From NCBI RefSeq assembly GCF_001514205.1, contig NZ_KQ948768.1:216255-280254 (forward strand): a DNA stretch of 64,000 bases, in the 5' to 3' direction. Under the pieces are notes generated by a model that saw only the letters and a list, made by a program, of their open reading frames with translations, was not told the origin of the DNA and did not search any database. Position 1 is the stretch's first letter, and the number at the start of each line of letters is the position of its first letter. The position numbers and the translations under genes are program-made. The stretch is from Streptomyces griseoruber. Lineage in GTDB: Bacteria; Actinomycetota; Actinomycetes; Streptomycetales; Streptomycetaceae. Shown piece by piece: positions 54,030 to 62,927 of the stretch.

Positions 54030-55120
54030 CGAACGGAGATCACGAAGCGGGGGCCGGGTTGCCGCCGCTGGTCGCCGCCCAGCACCGGGCCATGCCGTTC
54101 ACCCGGCTCACCGACTGCGGGATGGACCCCGCCGACGCCCGCCGCCTGCTTGCCGACACCGCCGCCGGGCTGTCGTGGCAGGACGCCGCCGCGACACTGG
54201 CCGACACACAACTGGAGCGTGCCCGTCTCGCCGAGACGACCGGCCACGACGTCACCGCCCGACAGGCGCGTCGATACGCCTCCGCGGCCCTGATGTTCGC
54301 GCAGATGGCGTATCAGAGCGACACCGCCGAGAAACGGGAGCTCTACGCCCGGCACACGGCGGCGGTCGCCGCTCTCGCACCCGGGGTGGAGCGTGTGGAG
54401 ATCCCGCACCGCGACGGCGTCCTCGGCGGCTGGCTGTGCCTGCCGGCCGGCCCGCCGCGCGCCACCGTGATCGTGTGGGGCGGGCTCAGCGGCTGGGGAG
54501 CGGCGTATCTGTCGGTCGCCGACGCGTACACGGCGCGTGGTCTGGCCTGTCTGCTCGCGGAAGGCCCCGGTCAGGGCGAGTCACGGCTGCGCCACGGGCT
54601 GTACGTCGACGAACGCGTCATCGACGGCTTCGCCCGCTTCCTCGATCTGGTCGAGGCCGATCCCCGTCTCGGCGGCGCCGTCGGCATCCAGGGCATCAGC
54701 TTCGGCGGCCTGTTCGCCGCCCACCTGGCCGCCGCGGATCCACGTGTCGGCGCCGTGGTCGTCAACGGAGCCCCGGCGGCACCGGCGGTCCCCGAATTCC
54801 GCACCGCCCGCGAGCAGATGGCCGCCGTGGTCGGCACCGACGACCCGGGCCGGGTGACCGCGGTCATGGACAGCCTGCGCTTCGACCCGGACAAGCACCG
54901 CATCCGCTGCCCGCTGCTTCTGCTGCACGGCGGCCTCGACCCCCTCGCCCGTTACGAGGACCAGGAGCCGTTCCTCCGCGCCGCCGATCCCGACACCTCC
55001 ACGCTGCGGATCTGGCCCGACGGCGAACACACCCTCTACAACCATGCGCCCGAACGCGACGCGCTCACCGGTGACTGGTTCACCGACCACCTCGCAGGCC
55101 AGGACACCCCGAACGGTTAG
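54026..55120 (+). CDS. Alpha/beta-hydrolase (FrsA/dihydroxypseudooxynicotine-hydrolase-like)
   Basis: 364-aa hydrolase with a 130-residue helical N-terminal cap and a C-terminal alpha/beta core: VIVWGGLSGWGAAYLSVADA, GIQGISFGGLFAAHLA (nucleophile Ser), LLLLHGGLDPLARYEDQ (acid) and WPDGEHTLYNHA (His). The layout is that of C-C bond hydrolases such as 2,6-dihydroxypseudooxynicotine hydrolase, which act on ring-hydroxylated aryl ketones. ATGA overlap with the monooxygenase, so it likely cleaves that enzyme's product. Confidence 0.9.
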   Translation: MTNGDHEAGAGLPPLVAAQHRAMPFTRLTDCGMDPADARRLLADTAAGLSWQDAAATLADTQLERARLAETTGHDVTARQARRYASAALMFAQMAYQSDTAEKRELYARHTAAVAALAPGVERVEIPHRDGVLGGWLCLPAGPPRATVIVWGGLSGWGAAYLSVADAYTARGLACLLAEGPGQGESRLRHGLYVDERVIDGFARFLDLVEADPRLGGAVGIQGISFGGLFAAHLAAADPRVGAVVVNGAPAAPAVPEFRTAREQMAAVVGTDDPGRVTAVMDSLRFDPDKHRIRCPLLLLHGGLDPLARYEDQEPFLRAADPDTSTLRIWPDGEHTLYNHAPERDALTGDWFTDHLAGQDTPNG

Positions 55121-55129
55121 GAACACGAG

Positions 55130-55391
55130 TGGACTTCACCGTCTGAGACCGCCACCGACGCGGTGGTGGAGAGCTTCCGCGAGACCAAGGACCGGCGGCT
55201 GCGGCAGATCATGGAGAGCCTGACCCGCCACCTCAATGGGAGGCCGCGACGGAGGGAACCGAGAGCACCGTCCCCCCTGTTCGGCACCGACGGCCCCGTC
55301 GGCGACCTCCTCGAAGCCACCGGCAGGCACCCCTACCGGCCCGCCCACATCCACTTCGTCGCGCGCGCCCGAGCATCACCGGCCGGTCACC
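55130..55391 (+). pseudogene. Hydroxyquinol 1,2-dioxygenase pseudogene
   Basis: Three pieces of an intradiol dioxygenase: VDFTV then, after a 2-nt frameshift, ETATDAVVESFRETKDRRLR and QIMESLTRHL (N-terminal helical domain); GTESTV in another frame; and GTDGPVGDLLEATGRHPYRP plus AHIHF (iron-site region). About 180 residues are missing between the last two. The functional enzyme is about 290 aa and opens hydroxyquinol to maleylacetate. It directly follows the hydrolase. Confidence 0.85.
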
Positions 55392-55818
55392 ACGCACGCG
55401 TTCGTCGCGGGCACCTTCACCTCCGAGTCCCTGCCGATGCGGGTGGTCTTCGGCACCGGCAGCCTGCGTCAACTGCCGCAGCAAGCCGAGCGTTTGGGGC
55501 TGCGGCGGGTCCTGGTGCCGTCCACCCCGAACCGCCGCCCTGCTGGGTGAGACGTACGCCGGACTCTTCGCCGAAGCCGGATGCACGTACCGGTCGACCT
55601 CGCGGAAGCGGCCCGAGCAGCCGCACGCGAGGTCGGCGCGGACGGCTGTCCGGCCATCGGAGGCGACTCCACCATCGCGATGCCCCTGACCACGGGCCTG
55701 CCCGTGATCAGCGTGCCCACCACGTACGCGGGCTCGGAGACGACCCCCGTCCGGGGCCTGACCGACAACGGCCGCAAACGGGCCGTCCTGCCGCGCGGCG
55801 TGGTCTACGACCCCTAAT
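55392..55818 (+). pseudogene. Maleylacetate reductase pseudogene
   Basis: Fragments in three frames: FTSESLPMRVVFGTGSLRQL, PQQAERLGLRRVLVPSTP; LLGETYAGLFAEAGC; then AAREVGADGCPAIGGDST, GLPVISVPTTYAGSETTPV and RGLTDNGRKR ending VLPRGVVYDP before a stop. The family is about 350 aa, so the C-terminal half is gone. It would have reduced maleylacetate to 3-oxoadipate. Frameshifts near 55540 and 55580. Confidence 0.85.
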
Positions 55819-55883
55819 TTCCGGAACCGGCCGACCAAGCCTGCCACCGCCGGCGCCGCGGAAGCAGGGGTGGACGTCCTCCG

Positions 55884-56035
55884 GCATTCGATCGCGAGGA
55901 TGACAAGGCCCGCACGCCGTCGAGTGCGGGATCAACCGCCTCAAGCGCAACCGGGCTGTAGCCACTCGGTTCGGCAAACTCGCCGTCCGCTTCGAAGCCA
56001 CCGTCCAGATGGCTGCGATCAACGAATGGCTGTGA
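55884..56035 (+). pseudogene. IS5-family transposase C-terminal remnant
   Basis: A frame ends with ECGINRLKRNRAVATRFGK, LAVRFEATVQMAAINEWL and a stop, the typical C-terminus of IS5-type (DDE) transposases. The part before it is frameshifted. It lies 66 bp after the truncated maleylacetate reductase, so insertion or imprecise loss of this element may have removed that gene's 3' half. Confidence 0.8.
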
Positions 56036-56109
56036 CCGGACGGGCTTGTCGGCACCGCATGCCATGCTGACGGCGGCAGCACGTCGGCACAGGGGGTAGG
56101 AGCGGACCG

Positions 56110-56439
56110 ATGGCGGAAACCTACTGCTATGTCGACAGCGAGAACGGACACCACGTCGTCGACCCGTCCGAGGACGCGCTGTTCGACCTGATCGGCGAAC
56201 TGAACGACTCGGACAACACGTTCGTCGTCATCCAACCCGACGAAGACGACCCCGTCCGGTTCGCTTCCGTGGCTGTCCTCGACGAAGGCGGCTACGAGAT
56301 CGTTCGCCGCGACAACACACGGCGCGGACACGAGGTCGACACCGACACCAGCATCGGCCGGATCGCCAACGACCTCATCATGTGGGTGGCCGGCCGCGAC
56401 TTCCCCGGACGGCCACGCAGGCAGAGCAGCGCCTTCTAA
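56110..56439 (+). CDS. Hypothetical acidic protein
   Basis: 109-aa acidic protein (YCYVDSENGHHVVDPSEDAL, VVIQPDEDDPVRFASVAVLD, RGHEVDTDTSIGRIANDLIM). Single-domain alpha/beta pattern, no signal. It has the look of small immunity-type proteins (Imm1-like), but no toxin gene adjoins it, so I leave it unnamed. The ATG has only a GGAG site about 9 nt upstream. Confidence 0.6.
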   Translation: MAETYCYVDSENGHHVVDPSEDALFDLIGELNDSDNTFVVIQPDEDDPVRFASVAVLDEGGYEIVRRDNTRRGHEVDTDTSIGRIANDLIMWVAGRDFPGRPRRQSSAF

Positions 56440-56440
56440 A

Positions 56441-58252
56441 TCACGGCCTAGGGACCACCGGCAGCAGCAGGTGGGAATCGTGGGAACCGCCCGTGCGGAT
56501 CAGGTGGGCGCCCTTGTTCCGGGTCGGGGTGCCGAGGTCGCCGCCGGGCAGGCTGTCGGCGGCCAGGTCGCCCACCGGGTGCCCGCCGATCTCCACCACC
56601 AGCGTCTCCCCGGCGTGCAGCACCATCGACGTGGGCCACAGGCCGAGCTCGACCGCCACCGGCTCACCGGGCGTGAGCAGGTCCTCCCCGGTGTGCAGGA
56701 GGTACGGTTCACCGGGCGTGGAACGCTCCGGGTCCAGAGCGCGGTGCGAGGCGCGGATCCGGCCGAGCGGGCCCGAGTAGGCCACCATCGCGGGAAGCAT
56801 CGCCCCCTGCGCCGCCGCGGCGGCGAGTCCCGCACGCCGCTCACCGGCCACCGTGATGTGGTAGAGCCGCCGGCCCTGGGCATCGGTCTTGTAGACCGCG
56901 GCGAACAGGTCGGCGTCGTCGGCGTCCTCGGTCTCCACCCACAGGTGCAGGTTGAGGTGGCCGGTGATCTCGGTGTCCTTCTCGGCCGTGTAGGTGAACT
57001 TCACGGAGGACTCCAGGTCGTCGCCCTGGTAACGGGCCACCGACTCCTGCGTCGGCACCTTGTCGGAGAGCGTGTTCGACGACGCGTCGAGGTGCAGGGT
57101 GCGCCACTGTTGGCGAGCCGGCGGCCACTCGTTCTCCGCACGACCGACCTCGTCCTCACCCCCCGGGTCGAGCACCGAGAGGCGGACCCTGGGCGTGGCC
57201 TCCCAGCCGTTGTCGAGCCCCTTGAGGAAGCGGTCGAAGAAGCGGCGCAGGTCGGCGACGTTGTCCAGGTCGGCGAGGTCGGTCCACTCCAGCGTGTTGT
57301 GGACACGCAACCACTTGTCCTTGGAGGAGATCTCCCGGAACGCCTTCACCGAGCCGCGGGTGTGCAGCGGGTTGCTCCAGCTCGCCCCGATGTATGCCGG
57401 GACCTCGATCTGCTCCAGACGGGCCCGCTTGTCCTCCCAGTAGGCGTTCATCAGCGGGTGGGCCGCCATCATCGCGGGGCAGTCCTCGGTGCGGCTCTTG
57501 CCGTGGATGAAGGCCATGATGTCCCGGTCCTGGAACGTGGTGTCCGGGATGCCGCCGCGCGCGGTGTCGTCCCGGTACATGTCCGTCAGGCCCTCCCAGG
57601 GCGCGATGGCGGCCAGGTGCGGGGGCTGCTCGGCGGCGGCGAACCACTGGAGGATGGCGAGCTGCGAGTTGCCGGCCATACCGACCTTGCCGTTGGTCCA
57701 GTCCTGCGTGCCGAGCCACTCGATGGTGTCGTACACGTCACGTCCGCCGGCCCGGCCCCACCACAGCTGGTCGCCTTCGGAATGTCCGGTGCCGCGGGCG
57801 TCCACGACGGCGATCGCGTAACCGTACTGGACCCAGTAACCAGGGTCGGGCGCCTCGAACACCTGGAGACCCGACAGATGGTCACGCGGGGTACCGAACT
57901 TGAACGCCTGCAGGTGGTGGTTGGCCCAGCCGCCGTTCTTGGTGTACGGCGTCCACACCAGGATCACCGGGACCTTCTCGTCGGTGGTGGGCCGGTAGAT
58001 GTCGCCGTAGAGCGTCGTGCCGTCGGTCAGGGGGACGGCCACGTCGCGGTCCAGCCGGATGTCGACCGGCAGGGGCAGGGCACCCTCGTCGTTCACGGAT
58101 CCCTTGGGGAGCACGGTGGTGCCCGGCCGGAACGGCGTCTGGGCGCTCTGCGGGGGCAGGTTCTCCGGCGGATTCGCCGGCCGGTAGAGCACCTCGACTC
58201 CGAGACCGTCCTGGTCTCGCGGATCGGCGGAACGTGCGTGGTCTGTGCTCAC
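56441..58252 (-). CDS. CocE/NonD-family hydrolase (X-Pro dipeptidyl-peptidase S15 type)
   Basis: 603-aa serine hydrolase: DGTTLYGDIYRPTTDEKVPV, VVDARGTGHSEG, the nucleophile loop VGMAGNSQLAILQWF (G-N-S-Q-L), a C-terminal jelly-roll domain with GHLNLHLWVETEDADDAD, and SMVLHAGETLVVEIGGHP. It hydrolyses esters or amides; the substrate is unknown. GTG 58252 with AGGAGAGGA is preferred to frames opening at 58429. Divergent from the PaaX-like gene; the dyad at 58416 lies upstream of it. Confidence 0.9.
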   Translation of the reverse strand: MSTDHARSADPRDQDGLGVEVLYRPANPPENLPPQSAQTPFRPGTTVLPKGSVNDEGALPLPVDIRLDRDVAVPLTDGTTLYGDIYRPTTDEKVPVILVWTPYTKNGGWANHHLQAFKFGTPRDHLSGLQVFEAPDPGYWVQYGYAIAVVDARGTGHSEGDQLWWGRAGGRDVYDTIEWLGTQDWTNGKVGMAGNSQLAILQWFAAAEQPPHLAAIAPWEGLTDMYRDDTARGGIPDTTFQDRDIMAFIHGKSRTEDCPAMMAAHPLMNAYWEDKRARLEQIEVPAYIGASWSNPLHTRGSVKAFREISSKDKWLRVHNTLEWTDLADLDNVADLRRFFDRFLKGLDNGWEATPRVRLSVLDPGGEDEVGRAENEWPPARQQWRTLHLDASSNTLSDKVPTQESVARYQGDDLESSVKFTYTAEKDTEITGHLNLHLWVETEDADDADLFAAVYKTDAQGRRLYHITVAGERRAGLAAAAAQGAMLPAMVAYSGPLGRIRASHRALDPERSTPGEPYLLHTGEDLLTPGEPVAVELGLWPTSMVLHAGETLVVEIGGHPVGDLAADSLPGGDLGTPTRNKGAHLIRTGGSHDSHLLLPVVPRP

Positions 58253-58415
58253 GGGACTGATTCCTCTCCTACAGCAGGTTTGCCATGCATGGGGATCAGG
58301 GAGGCCGGGCTCGATCGGCCCGGTGCGCCTCTCACGGGATGCGACAGACAGCGGCAGATGCGGAAAGTTCGCTGCCCGCAGCGGGGCGCCGCCCGACTCC
58401 CCCATCCTCGACCTG

Positions 58416-58449
58416 AGACAATTCTTCACACATGTGCAAGAGATTGTCT
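58416..58449. promoter_or_regulatory. 34-bp interrupted palindrome (probable PaaX-type operator)
   Basis: Perfect outer arms AGACAAT (58416-58422) and ATTGTCT (58443-58449) around a central CACATGTG (58429-58436), all centred on 58432.5. It sits 30 bp upstream of the PaaX-like start and 164 bp upstream of the hydrolase start. Confidence 0.6.
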
Positions 58450-58479
58450 AGAGTCGGCCTGTGGACGTAGCCTGAGACG

Positions 58480-59304
58480 GTGGAACAGGAGAAAGAGACG
58501 GACGCGCCCTCCTCAAGGCCTCAGGACATGGTGCTCAGCGTCCTCGGGTTCGCGTCCCAGCACGCGGCGGACGGGATGGTCCCGGCGCTTCCCAGCGCGA
58601 CATTCATCTCCGTGCTGAGCCGGACAGGCATCGGCGAGGCGGCCACCCGCGCCACTCTGAACCGGATGACGCACCGCGGTCTGCTCACCCGCCGCAAGGA
58701 CGGCCGCACCACGGTCTTCGCACCGACCGACGAAGGGGAACGCCTGGTCACGCAAGGCAGAGCGCGCCTGTTCAACCCCGCGCCCTTCGAACGCCCCGAC
58801 GACGTCTGGACCGTGCTGAGTTGCCCGCTGCCGACGCGGCTGCGGAACGCCCGCTACCACCTCCTGCCCCGTCTGGCATGGGCCGGATTCGGCCCCCTGC
58901 AACCCAACCTGTGGATCGCGCCCGGCCGCATAGACGTCCGCCCCCTCCTCGTCGACCTCCTCCCGGCCGAGGACCTCGACCTGGCCCACGCGTTCCAGGG
59001 CAGCCCCAGCTTCCCCACCCCCACCGCCCAACTGGTCGCCAGGGCATGGGATCTGGACGTCCTCCGGGCCGCCCACGACGACTTCCTCACCCGGTGGGAG
59101 AACGCCGAGTCCGATCAGGCGAACGCCCTGCCGCAACTGCTCCTGCTGACCAACGACTGGAGCGATCTCCTGCGCACGGATCCAGGCCTGCCCGAGAAAT
59201 ACCTCGGCCCGCAGTGGCCCGCCCCGCGGTCGACCGCCACGTATCAGCGGCTGCACGCCGAGCTACGGTCATCGGTCGCGAGGCAGTTCGCGTCCCTGCC
59301 GTGA
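58480..59304 (+). CDS. PaaX-family transcriptional regulator
   Basis: 274-aa regulator of the PaaX type: an N-terminal winged helix with FISVLSRTGIGEAATRATLN and RMTHRGLLTRRKDGRTTVFA, a middle PDDVWTVLSCPLPTRLRNAR segment, and a C-terminal domain of the PaaX_C kind (LLLTNDWSDLLRTDPGLPEK). PaaX represses aromatic-CoA catabolic genes in response to aryl-CoA, so it may sense a CoA thioester. GTG 58480 starts right after the dyad at 58416-58449, fitting autoregulation. Confidence 0.85.
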   Translation: MEQEKETDAPSSRPQDMVLSVLGFASQHAADGMVPALPSATFISVLSRTGIGEAATRATLNRMTHRGLLTRRKDGRTTVFAPTDEGERLVTQGRARLFNPAPFERPDDVWTVLSCPLPTRLRNARYHLLPRLAWAGFGPLQPNLWIAPGRIDVRPLLVDLLPAEDLDLAHAFQGSPSFPTPTAQLVARAWDLDVLRAAHDDFLTRWENAESDQANALPQLLLLTNDWSDLLRTDPGLPEKYLGPQWPAPRSTATYQRLHAELRSSVARQFASLP

Positions 59305-59353
59305 CGCCGGGAGCCCCAGCCGACAAGAGCCGGGGCGAGCAGATCCGGTCACG

Positions 59354-59600
59354 GTGCTGCCGGTCAAGCCGCGAGGAGCCGACGCGTCCGGGGGCCGGCC
59401 CGGTCGGCACCTCGTGCAGGGGCTGCTGCTGGAGGGGCGGCGCAAGTCGGTGGAGCCGATGGCGGCCCGCCTCGCGAGGACGGCAACCCGCCAGGCCCTG
59501 GCTCGTTCCATCACCTCCGGGCCCGCGGGATACGGCCCACGTGCGGGCCCGGCCGGCCTGGAGGTCCGGCAGGAGCTGAGCGTCAGGCCGGCGGCCGGGT
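59354..59600 (+). pseudogene. IS701-family transposase N-terminal remnant
   Basis: A frame reads VQGLLLEGRRKSVEPMAARL, then ATRQALARSITSGPAGYGP; a second frame carries AHVRARPAWRS. This is the N-terminal block of IS701-type transposases (VRGLLLDGRRKSIEPMA, NRQALAHFVT...HVRARLAW). It is frameshifted and truncated; no DDE domain remains. Confidence 0.75.
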
Positions 59601-60275
59601 GAGTTTGGCGGCCACGGCGTCGAGGACCCAGTCCAGGCCGGTCGCGAAGACTGCCTCGGCGTCCACGTCCGTGCCCTCGTACACCGCCTTGGCCAGCGCC
59701 GGGAAGCGGCCCGTGGCCAACATCTTCGTCACATGCGGGCCGGACGCGCGCTGCCAGTCGCGCTTGGACAGGCCCGTGGCGCGCTCCGCCCGCAGGTTCG
59801 CGATCTCGCGCCTGATCGCGCCGGTGAAGTAGGCGCTGACCGTCTCCACGGCGCGCATGACGGTGTCGACGTCGGCGAGGCCGTCGAGGGCGGCCAGTGT
59901 GGCCTCGGTCACGGCGAGGCCGTTCGGGCCCAGGGCCGGGCGGCCACCGAGCAGGTCGGCCAGCCATTCGTGGCGGAGAGCGGACTGCCTGGTGCGGTGG
60001 GCGAGGACGCTCAGCGCCTCCCGCCAGTCGGCGGGCTGCTCCCCGGGGAGAATCTCGGCCTGGACCTCGTCCACCATGAGGTCGAACAACTCCTGCTTGG
60101 TGGAGATGTATCCGTACAGCCGCATCGGGCCGGCGTCCAGCCGGGCGGCCACCTTGCGCAACGACACCGCCTCCAGCCCGCCCTCGTCGGCCAGCGCGAC
60201 GGCGGCGGCGACGATCCGCTCCCGGTCGAGCGGCACGGGGCGAGTCGGCGGCTCCGGCCGGTCCCACACAGTCAT
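59583..60275 (-). CDS. TetR-family regulator (TetR_C type)
   Basis: 230-aa regulator with an HTH of the tetracycline-repressor kind: DRERIVAAAVALADEGGLEA, VSLRKVAARLDAGPMRLYGY. The C-terminal domain resembles the TetR_C ligand-binding fold. ATG 60275 or GTG 60281. Divergent from the TetX-like flavin monooxygenase with about 50 bp between; the gap holds ATACA-g-TGTAT (60313-60323), a small dyad that could be the operator. Confidence 0.88.
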   Translation of the reverse strand: MTVWDRPEPPTRPVPLDRERIVAAAVALADEGGLEAVSLRKVAARLDAGPMRLYGYISTKQELFDLMVDEVQAEILPGEQPADWREALSVLAHRTRQSALRHEWLADLLGGRPALGPNGLAVTEATLAALDGLADVDTVMRAVETVSAYFTGAIRREIANLRAERATGLSKRDWQRASGPHVTKMLATGRFPALAKAVYEGTDVDAEAVFATGLDWVLDAVAAKLTRPPA

Positions 60276-60328
60276 GGTCACATCGTACTGTTGCGATGCA
60301 CCGTACCGAGAAAATACAGTGTATCGAC

Positions 60329-61453
60329 ATGAGACATCGCATCGCCGTGGTCGGCAGTGGCCCTGCCGGCCTTACCTTCGCCCGCGTCTTACACCGCCAT
60401 GGTCACCCCGTCGCCCTCCTCGAACGCGATCCCGCCCCCGACGCCCGCCCCCCGGGCGGCACGCTGGACCTGCACGAAGGGCTGGGCCAGCTCGCGCTGG
60501 ACAAGGCGGGGCTGCTGGCGGAGTTCCGGGCGCTGTCCCGCCCCGAGGGGCAGGCCATGCGCATCCTGGACACGGACGGGACCGTCCTGCGCGACTGGCG
60601 GCCCCGTCCGGACGACCGGGCCAATCCCGAGATAGACCGCGGGCAACTCCGTGACCTGCTGCTCGGCCCGCTCGACGTCCAGTGGGGGCGGGACGTGACA
60701 CAGGTGGTCCCGGGGACCCCGGACGGCGTACTCGTCCATTTCGCGGACGGGCGACGGGAAACGTTCGACCTCGTAGTCGGCGCGGACGGCGCCTGGTCCC
60801 GGACCCGCCCGGCAGTCTCGCCGGTGACGCCGCACTACACCGGTGTCACCTCGGTCGAGACCTCCCTCGACGATGTCGACACCCGCCACCCCGACCTCGC
60901 CCGACTGGTCGGCGACGGCTCCGTCGCGGTGTACGGCGTGAACCGAAAACTCGTCGCCCAGCGCAACAGCGGCGGCCACGTCAAGGTGTACGCCCAGTTC
61001 CGCGCGCCGCTGGACTGGCACACGAACCTGGACCTGGCCGACGTCGAGGCCGTGCGATCGAGCCTGCTGACTCTGTTCGACGGCTGGGCCGCTCCCGTCC
61101 TCGACCTCCTGCGCCACGGCACCGCATTCATCCACCGCCCCCTCTACGTCCTGCCCGTGTCCCACACCTGGACCCACGTCCCCGGGGTGACGCTCCTGGG
61201 CGACGCCGCCCATCTGATGCCCCCACTGGGGGCGGGCGCGAACCTCGCGATGCTGGAAGGCGCCGAACTCGCCGAGTCCATCGCCGCCGCCCGCGGCCCT
61301 GGAGATCTGGACGACGCCGTCCGCGCCTTCGAGAAACAGATGTGGGCACGGGCCGGCAGGTGGGCGAAGATCACGACGGCCGGTCTGGAACGGCTCGTGA
61401 GCCCGGACCCCGCCGAAGCCCTCGCCCTCTTCGACCAGGTCCAGCCGTCCTGA
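60329..61453 (+). CDS. FAD-dependent monooxygenase (TetX-like), with a TTA codon
   Basis: 374-aa class-A flavin monooxygenase: RIAVVGSGPAGLTFARVL (FAD), PEIDRGQLRDLLLGPLDVQW, LVVGADGAWSRTR (DG) and TLLGDAAHLMPPLGAGANLA (GD). Overall layout is that of TetX/aurachin-hydroxylase-like enzymes, and a TetR-type gene is divergent. Codon 21 is TTA (60389-60391), the rare leucine codon read by the bldA tRNA in Streptomyces, so translation may be developmentally delayed. An ATG at 60296 is a possible longer start. Resistance or natural-product tailoring are both possible. Confidence 0.88.
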   Translation: MRHRIAVVGSGPAGLTFARVLHRHGHPVALLERDPAPDARPPGGTLDLHEGLGQLALDKAGLLAEFRALSRPEGQAMRILDTDGTVLRDWRPRPDDRANPEIDRGQLRDLLLGPLDVQWGRDVTQVVPGTPDGVLVHFADGRRETFDLVVGADGAWSRTRPAVSPVTPHYTGVTSVETSLDDVDTRHPDLARLVGDGSVAVYGVNRKLVAQRNSGGHVKVYAQFRAPLDWHTNLDLADVEAVRSSLLTLFDGWAAPVLDLLRHGTAFIHRPLYVLPVSHTWTHVPGVTLLGDAAHLMPPLGAGANLAMLEGAELAESIAAARGPGDLDDAVRAFEKQMWARAGRWAKITTAGLERLVSPDPAEALALFDQVQPS

Positions 61454-61976
61454 CCGCCCAGCCCGAGAGAACGGCACGCGAGAGAACCGGCACGACGCCT
61501 CGCCACGGCTCCGCGGGAGAGAACGGCACCGCCCCGGCCCCTTTCCGGCAAGACCACCGCCCGCCCACGAACCCGCCACAGGGCGGTGAGCGGCCGCCGA
61601 ACCGGAATCAGGTGCGCCGCCTGCTCGCGCAGGGGACTTCCTCGGCGGCGACCGCGGGGCGTCCGGCGACGCGGCCGCGGGCGGCGGCCAGGCCCTCGTC
61701 GGTGAGATTCTCGTGCACCGAGCCACCGGTTCCCTCGCCGAAGGTCGAGTGAGCGTCCAGGGCTGACTGTCCCGTGCCGCCGGAGCTCGGCGAAGGGGCG
61801 GCTTCCTCACGATGAGGGAGGGGCCGGGGACCAGCAGGCGTCGGGAGGGCCGACGGCCCGCATCGGACATGAATCCGGCTTGCGACGGGAATCCCCGACA
61901 CGCGTGCGGCTCTGCACATCCTGCCGATCGCAGGCGAGGGGGAACCCGGCTCATGAATCAACTGGCTTAATTAGGC
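61454..61976. other. Gap with short repeats and a possible recombinase scrap
   Basis: 523 bp without an intact gene. Three direct copies of gagagaac(c)ggcac lie at 61465, 61480 and 61517. On the minus strand near 61620-61740 a frame reads ENLTDEGLAAARGRVAGRPA, resembling the C-terminus of serine resolvases (REGLAAARARGRVGGRP), too short to be sure. Confidence 0.4.
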
Positions 61977-62581
61977 GTGGCGTTGGCGGCGGCGGCCGGG
62001 GTGTACGCCGTCCTGTCCGTGGCGTGGTGGGTCCGTGACCGCGCCGATCACAACGCCGCCGCGCACCTGGACGCCGTGGAGATCGACCCGTACCACGCGA
62101 TCGCCACGGCCCGCCGTACGGACATCGACCGCGTCGCGGCGGCCGAGTTGCTGCGGACCGGCCTGATACGGGTGGATGCGGGCGGGAGGCTGTCCCTCAC
62201 CGACGAGGGCGCCGATCCCGCCAGGACCCCGGCGCACCCGGTCCCGGCAGCCCTGCTGACCCCCCTGCGCCGCTCCGGACCCCGACAGCCCTGTACCTGC
62301 TGCACTGGGACGTGGATCACCGCGACCTGATGGATGCCTTCCTACGTGCCGAGGACGCCAGGGTGCCGCGCTGGTCCGCGCGCACCAAGGACGCGCTCGG
62401 CGGCCTCGCCATCCTGACCGCCGCACTGCTCGCCCTGTGGTTCGCCGTCCAGATGCCGATCCATCCGGCCGAGCAGGCCCTCGACGCGGAGCAGCGGGGG
62501 CGGCTGGAGCGGAGCACCAGGGATCCGGCCCAGGAGGCGAAGAACCGGGACGTCTGGATCGACAGCGGGGGCGGTTGCTGA
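61977..62581 (+). pseudogene. Frameshifted small membrane protein gene
   Basis: Two overlapping frames look like one gene: 61977-62280 with a membrane segment (AAAAGVYAVLSVAWWVRD) and AATELL-type helix RVAAAELLRTGLIRVDAGGR, then, after a shift near 62280, TALYLLHWDVDHRDLMDAFL with a second membrane segment (GGLAILTAALLALWFAVQMP) ending DSGGGC. Joined, they would give a protein of about 200 aa with two membrane spans, of the Streptomyces type with a winged-helix-like middle. A sequencing error is possible. Confidence 0.6.
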
Positions 62582-62927
62582 GGTCACGTCGAGCGAGCGA
62601 AGGAAACGCCGAGTACGCCCCGGGCTTCCCGCGCCCCCGGCGCGGTCGGCTCCTCCTCCGGGCACACCGAGGCGGGCGCGTGTCGTGAACGGCACGGTGA
62701 AAAGGTCACGGCCGGCTGGCTGCCGGGGTTCACGCCGTTCAATGCCGGCCTGGGCATCACCTGGTGGGTGCGTACGCGCACGGACCGCCGGCGTCGCTCA
62801 GCAGCGGCAGCGACGCCCGGCCCTTCGACGCCAGTGCTCGCGGACCTTCTGGTCGGCCTCCAGCTGTCCGGGCGTGAGGGTAGGCCAGGTGGTGAGCCGA
62901 CGGTGCGGCCAGGAGCCGATCACGGGC

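Noticed and set aside
56471..58618. 715-aa plus-strand open frame
   Set aside because: Antisense of the CocE-type hydrolase, whose motifs are unambiguous on the minus strand.
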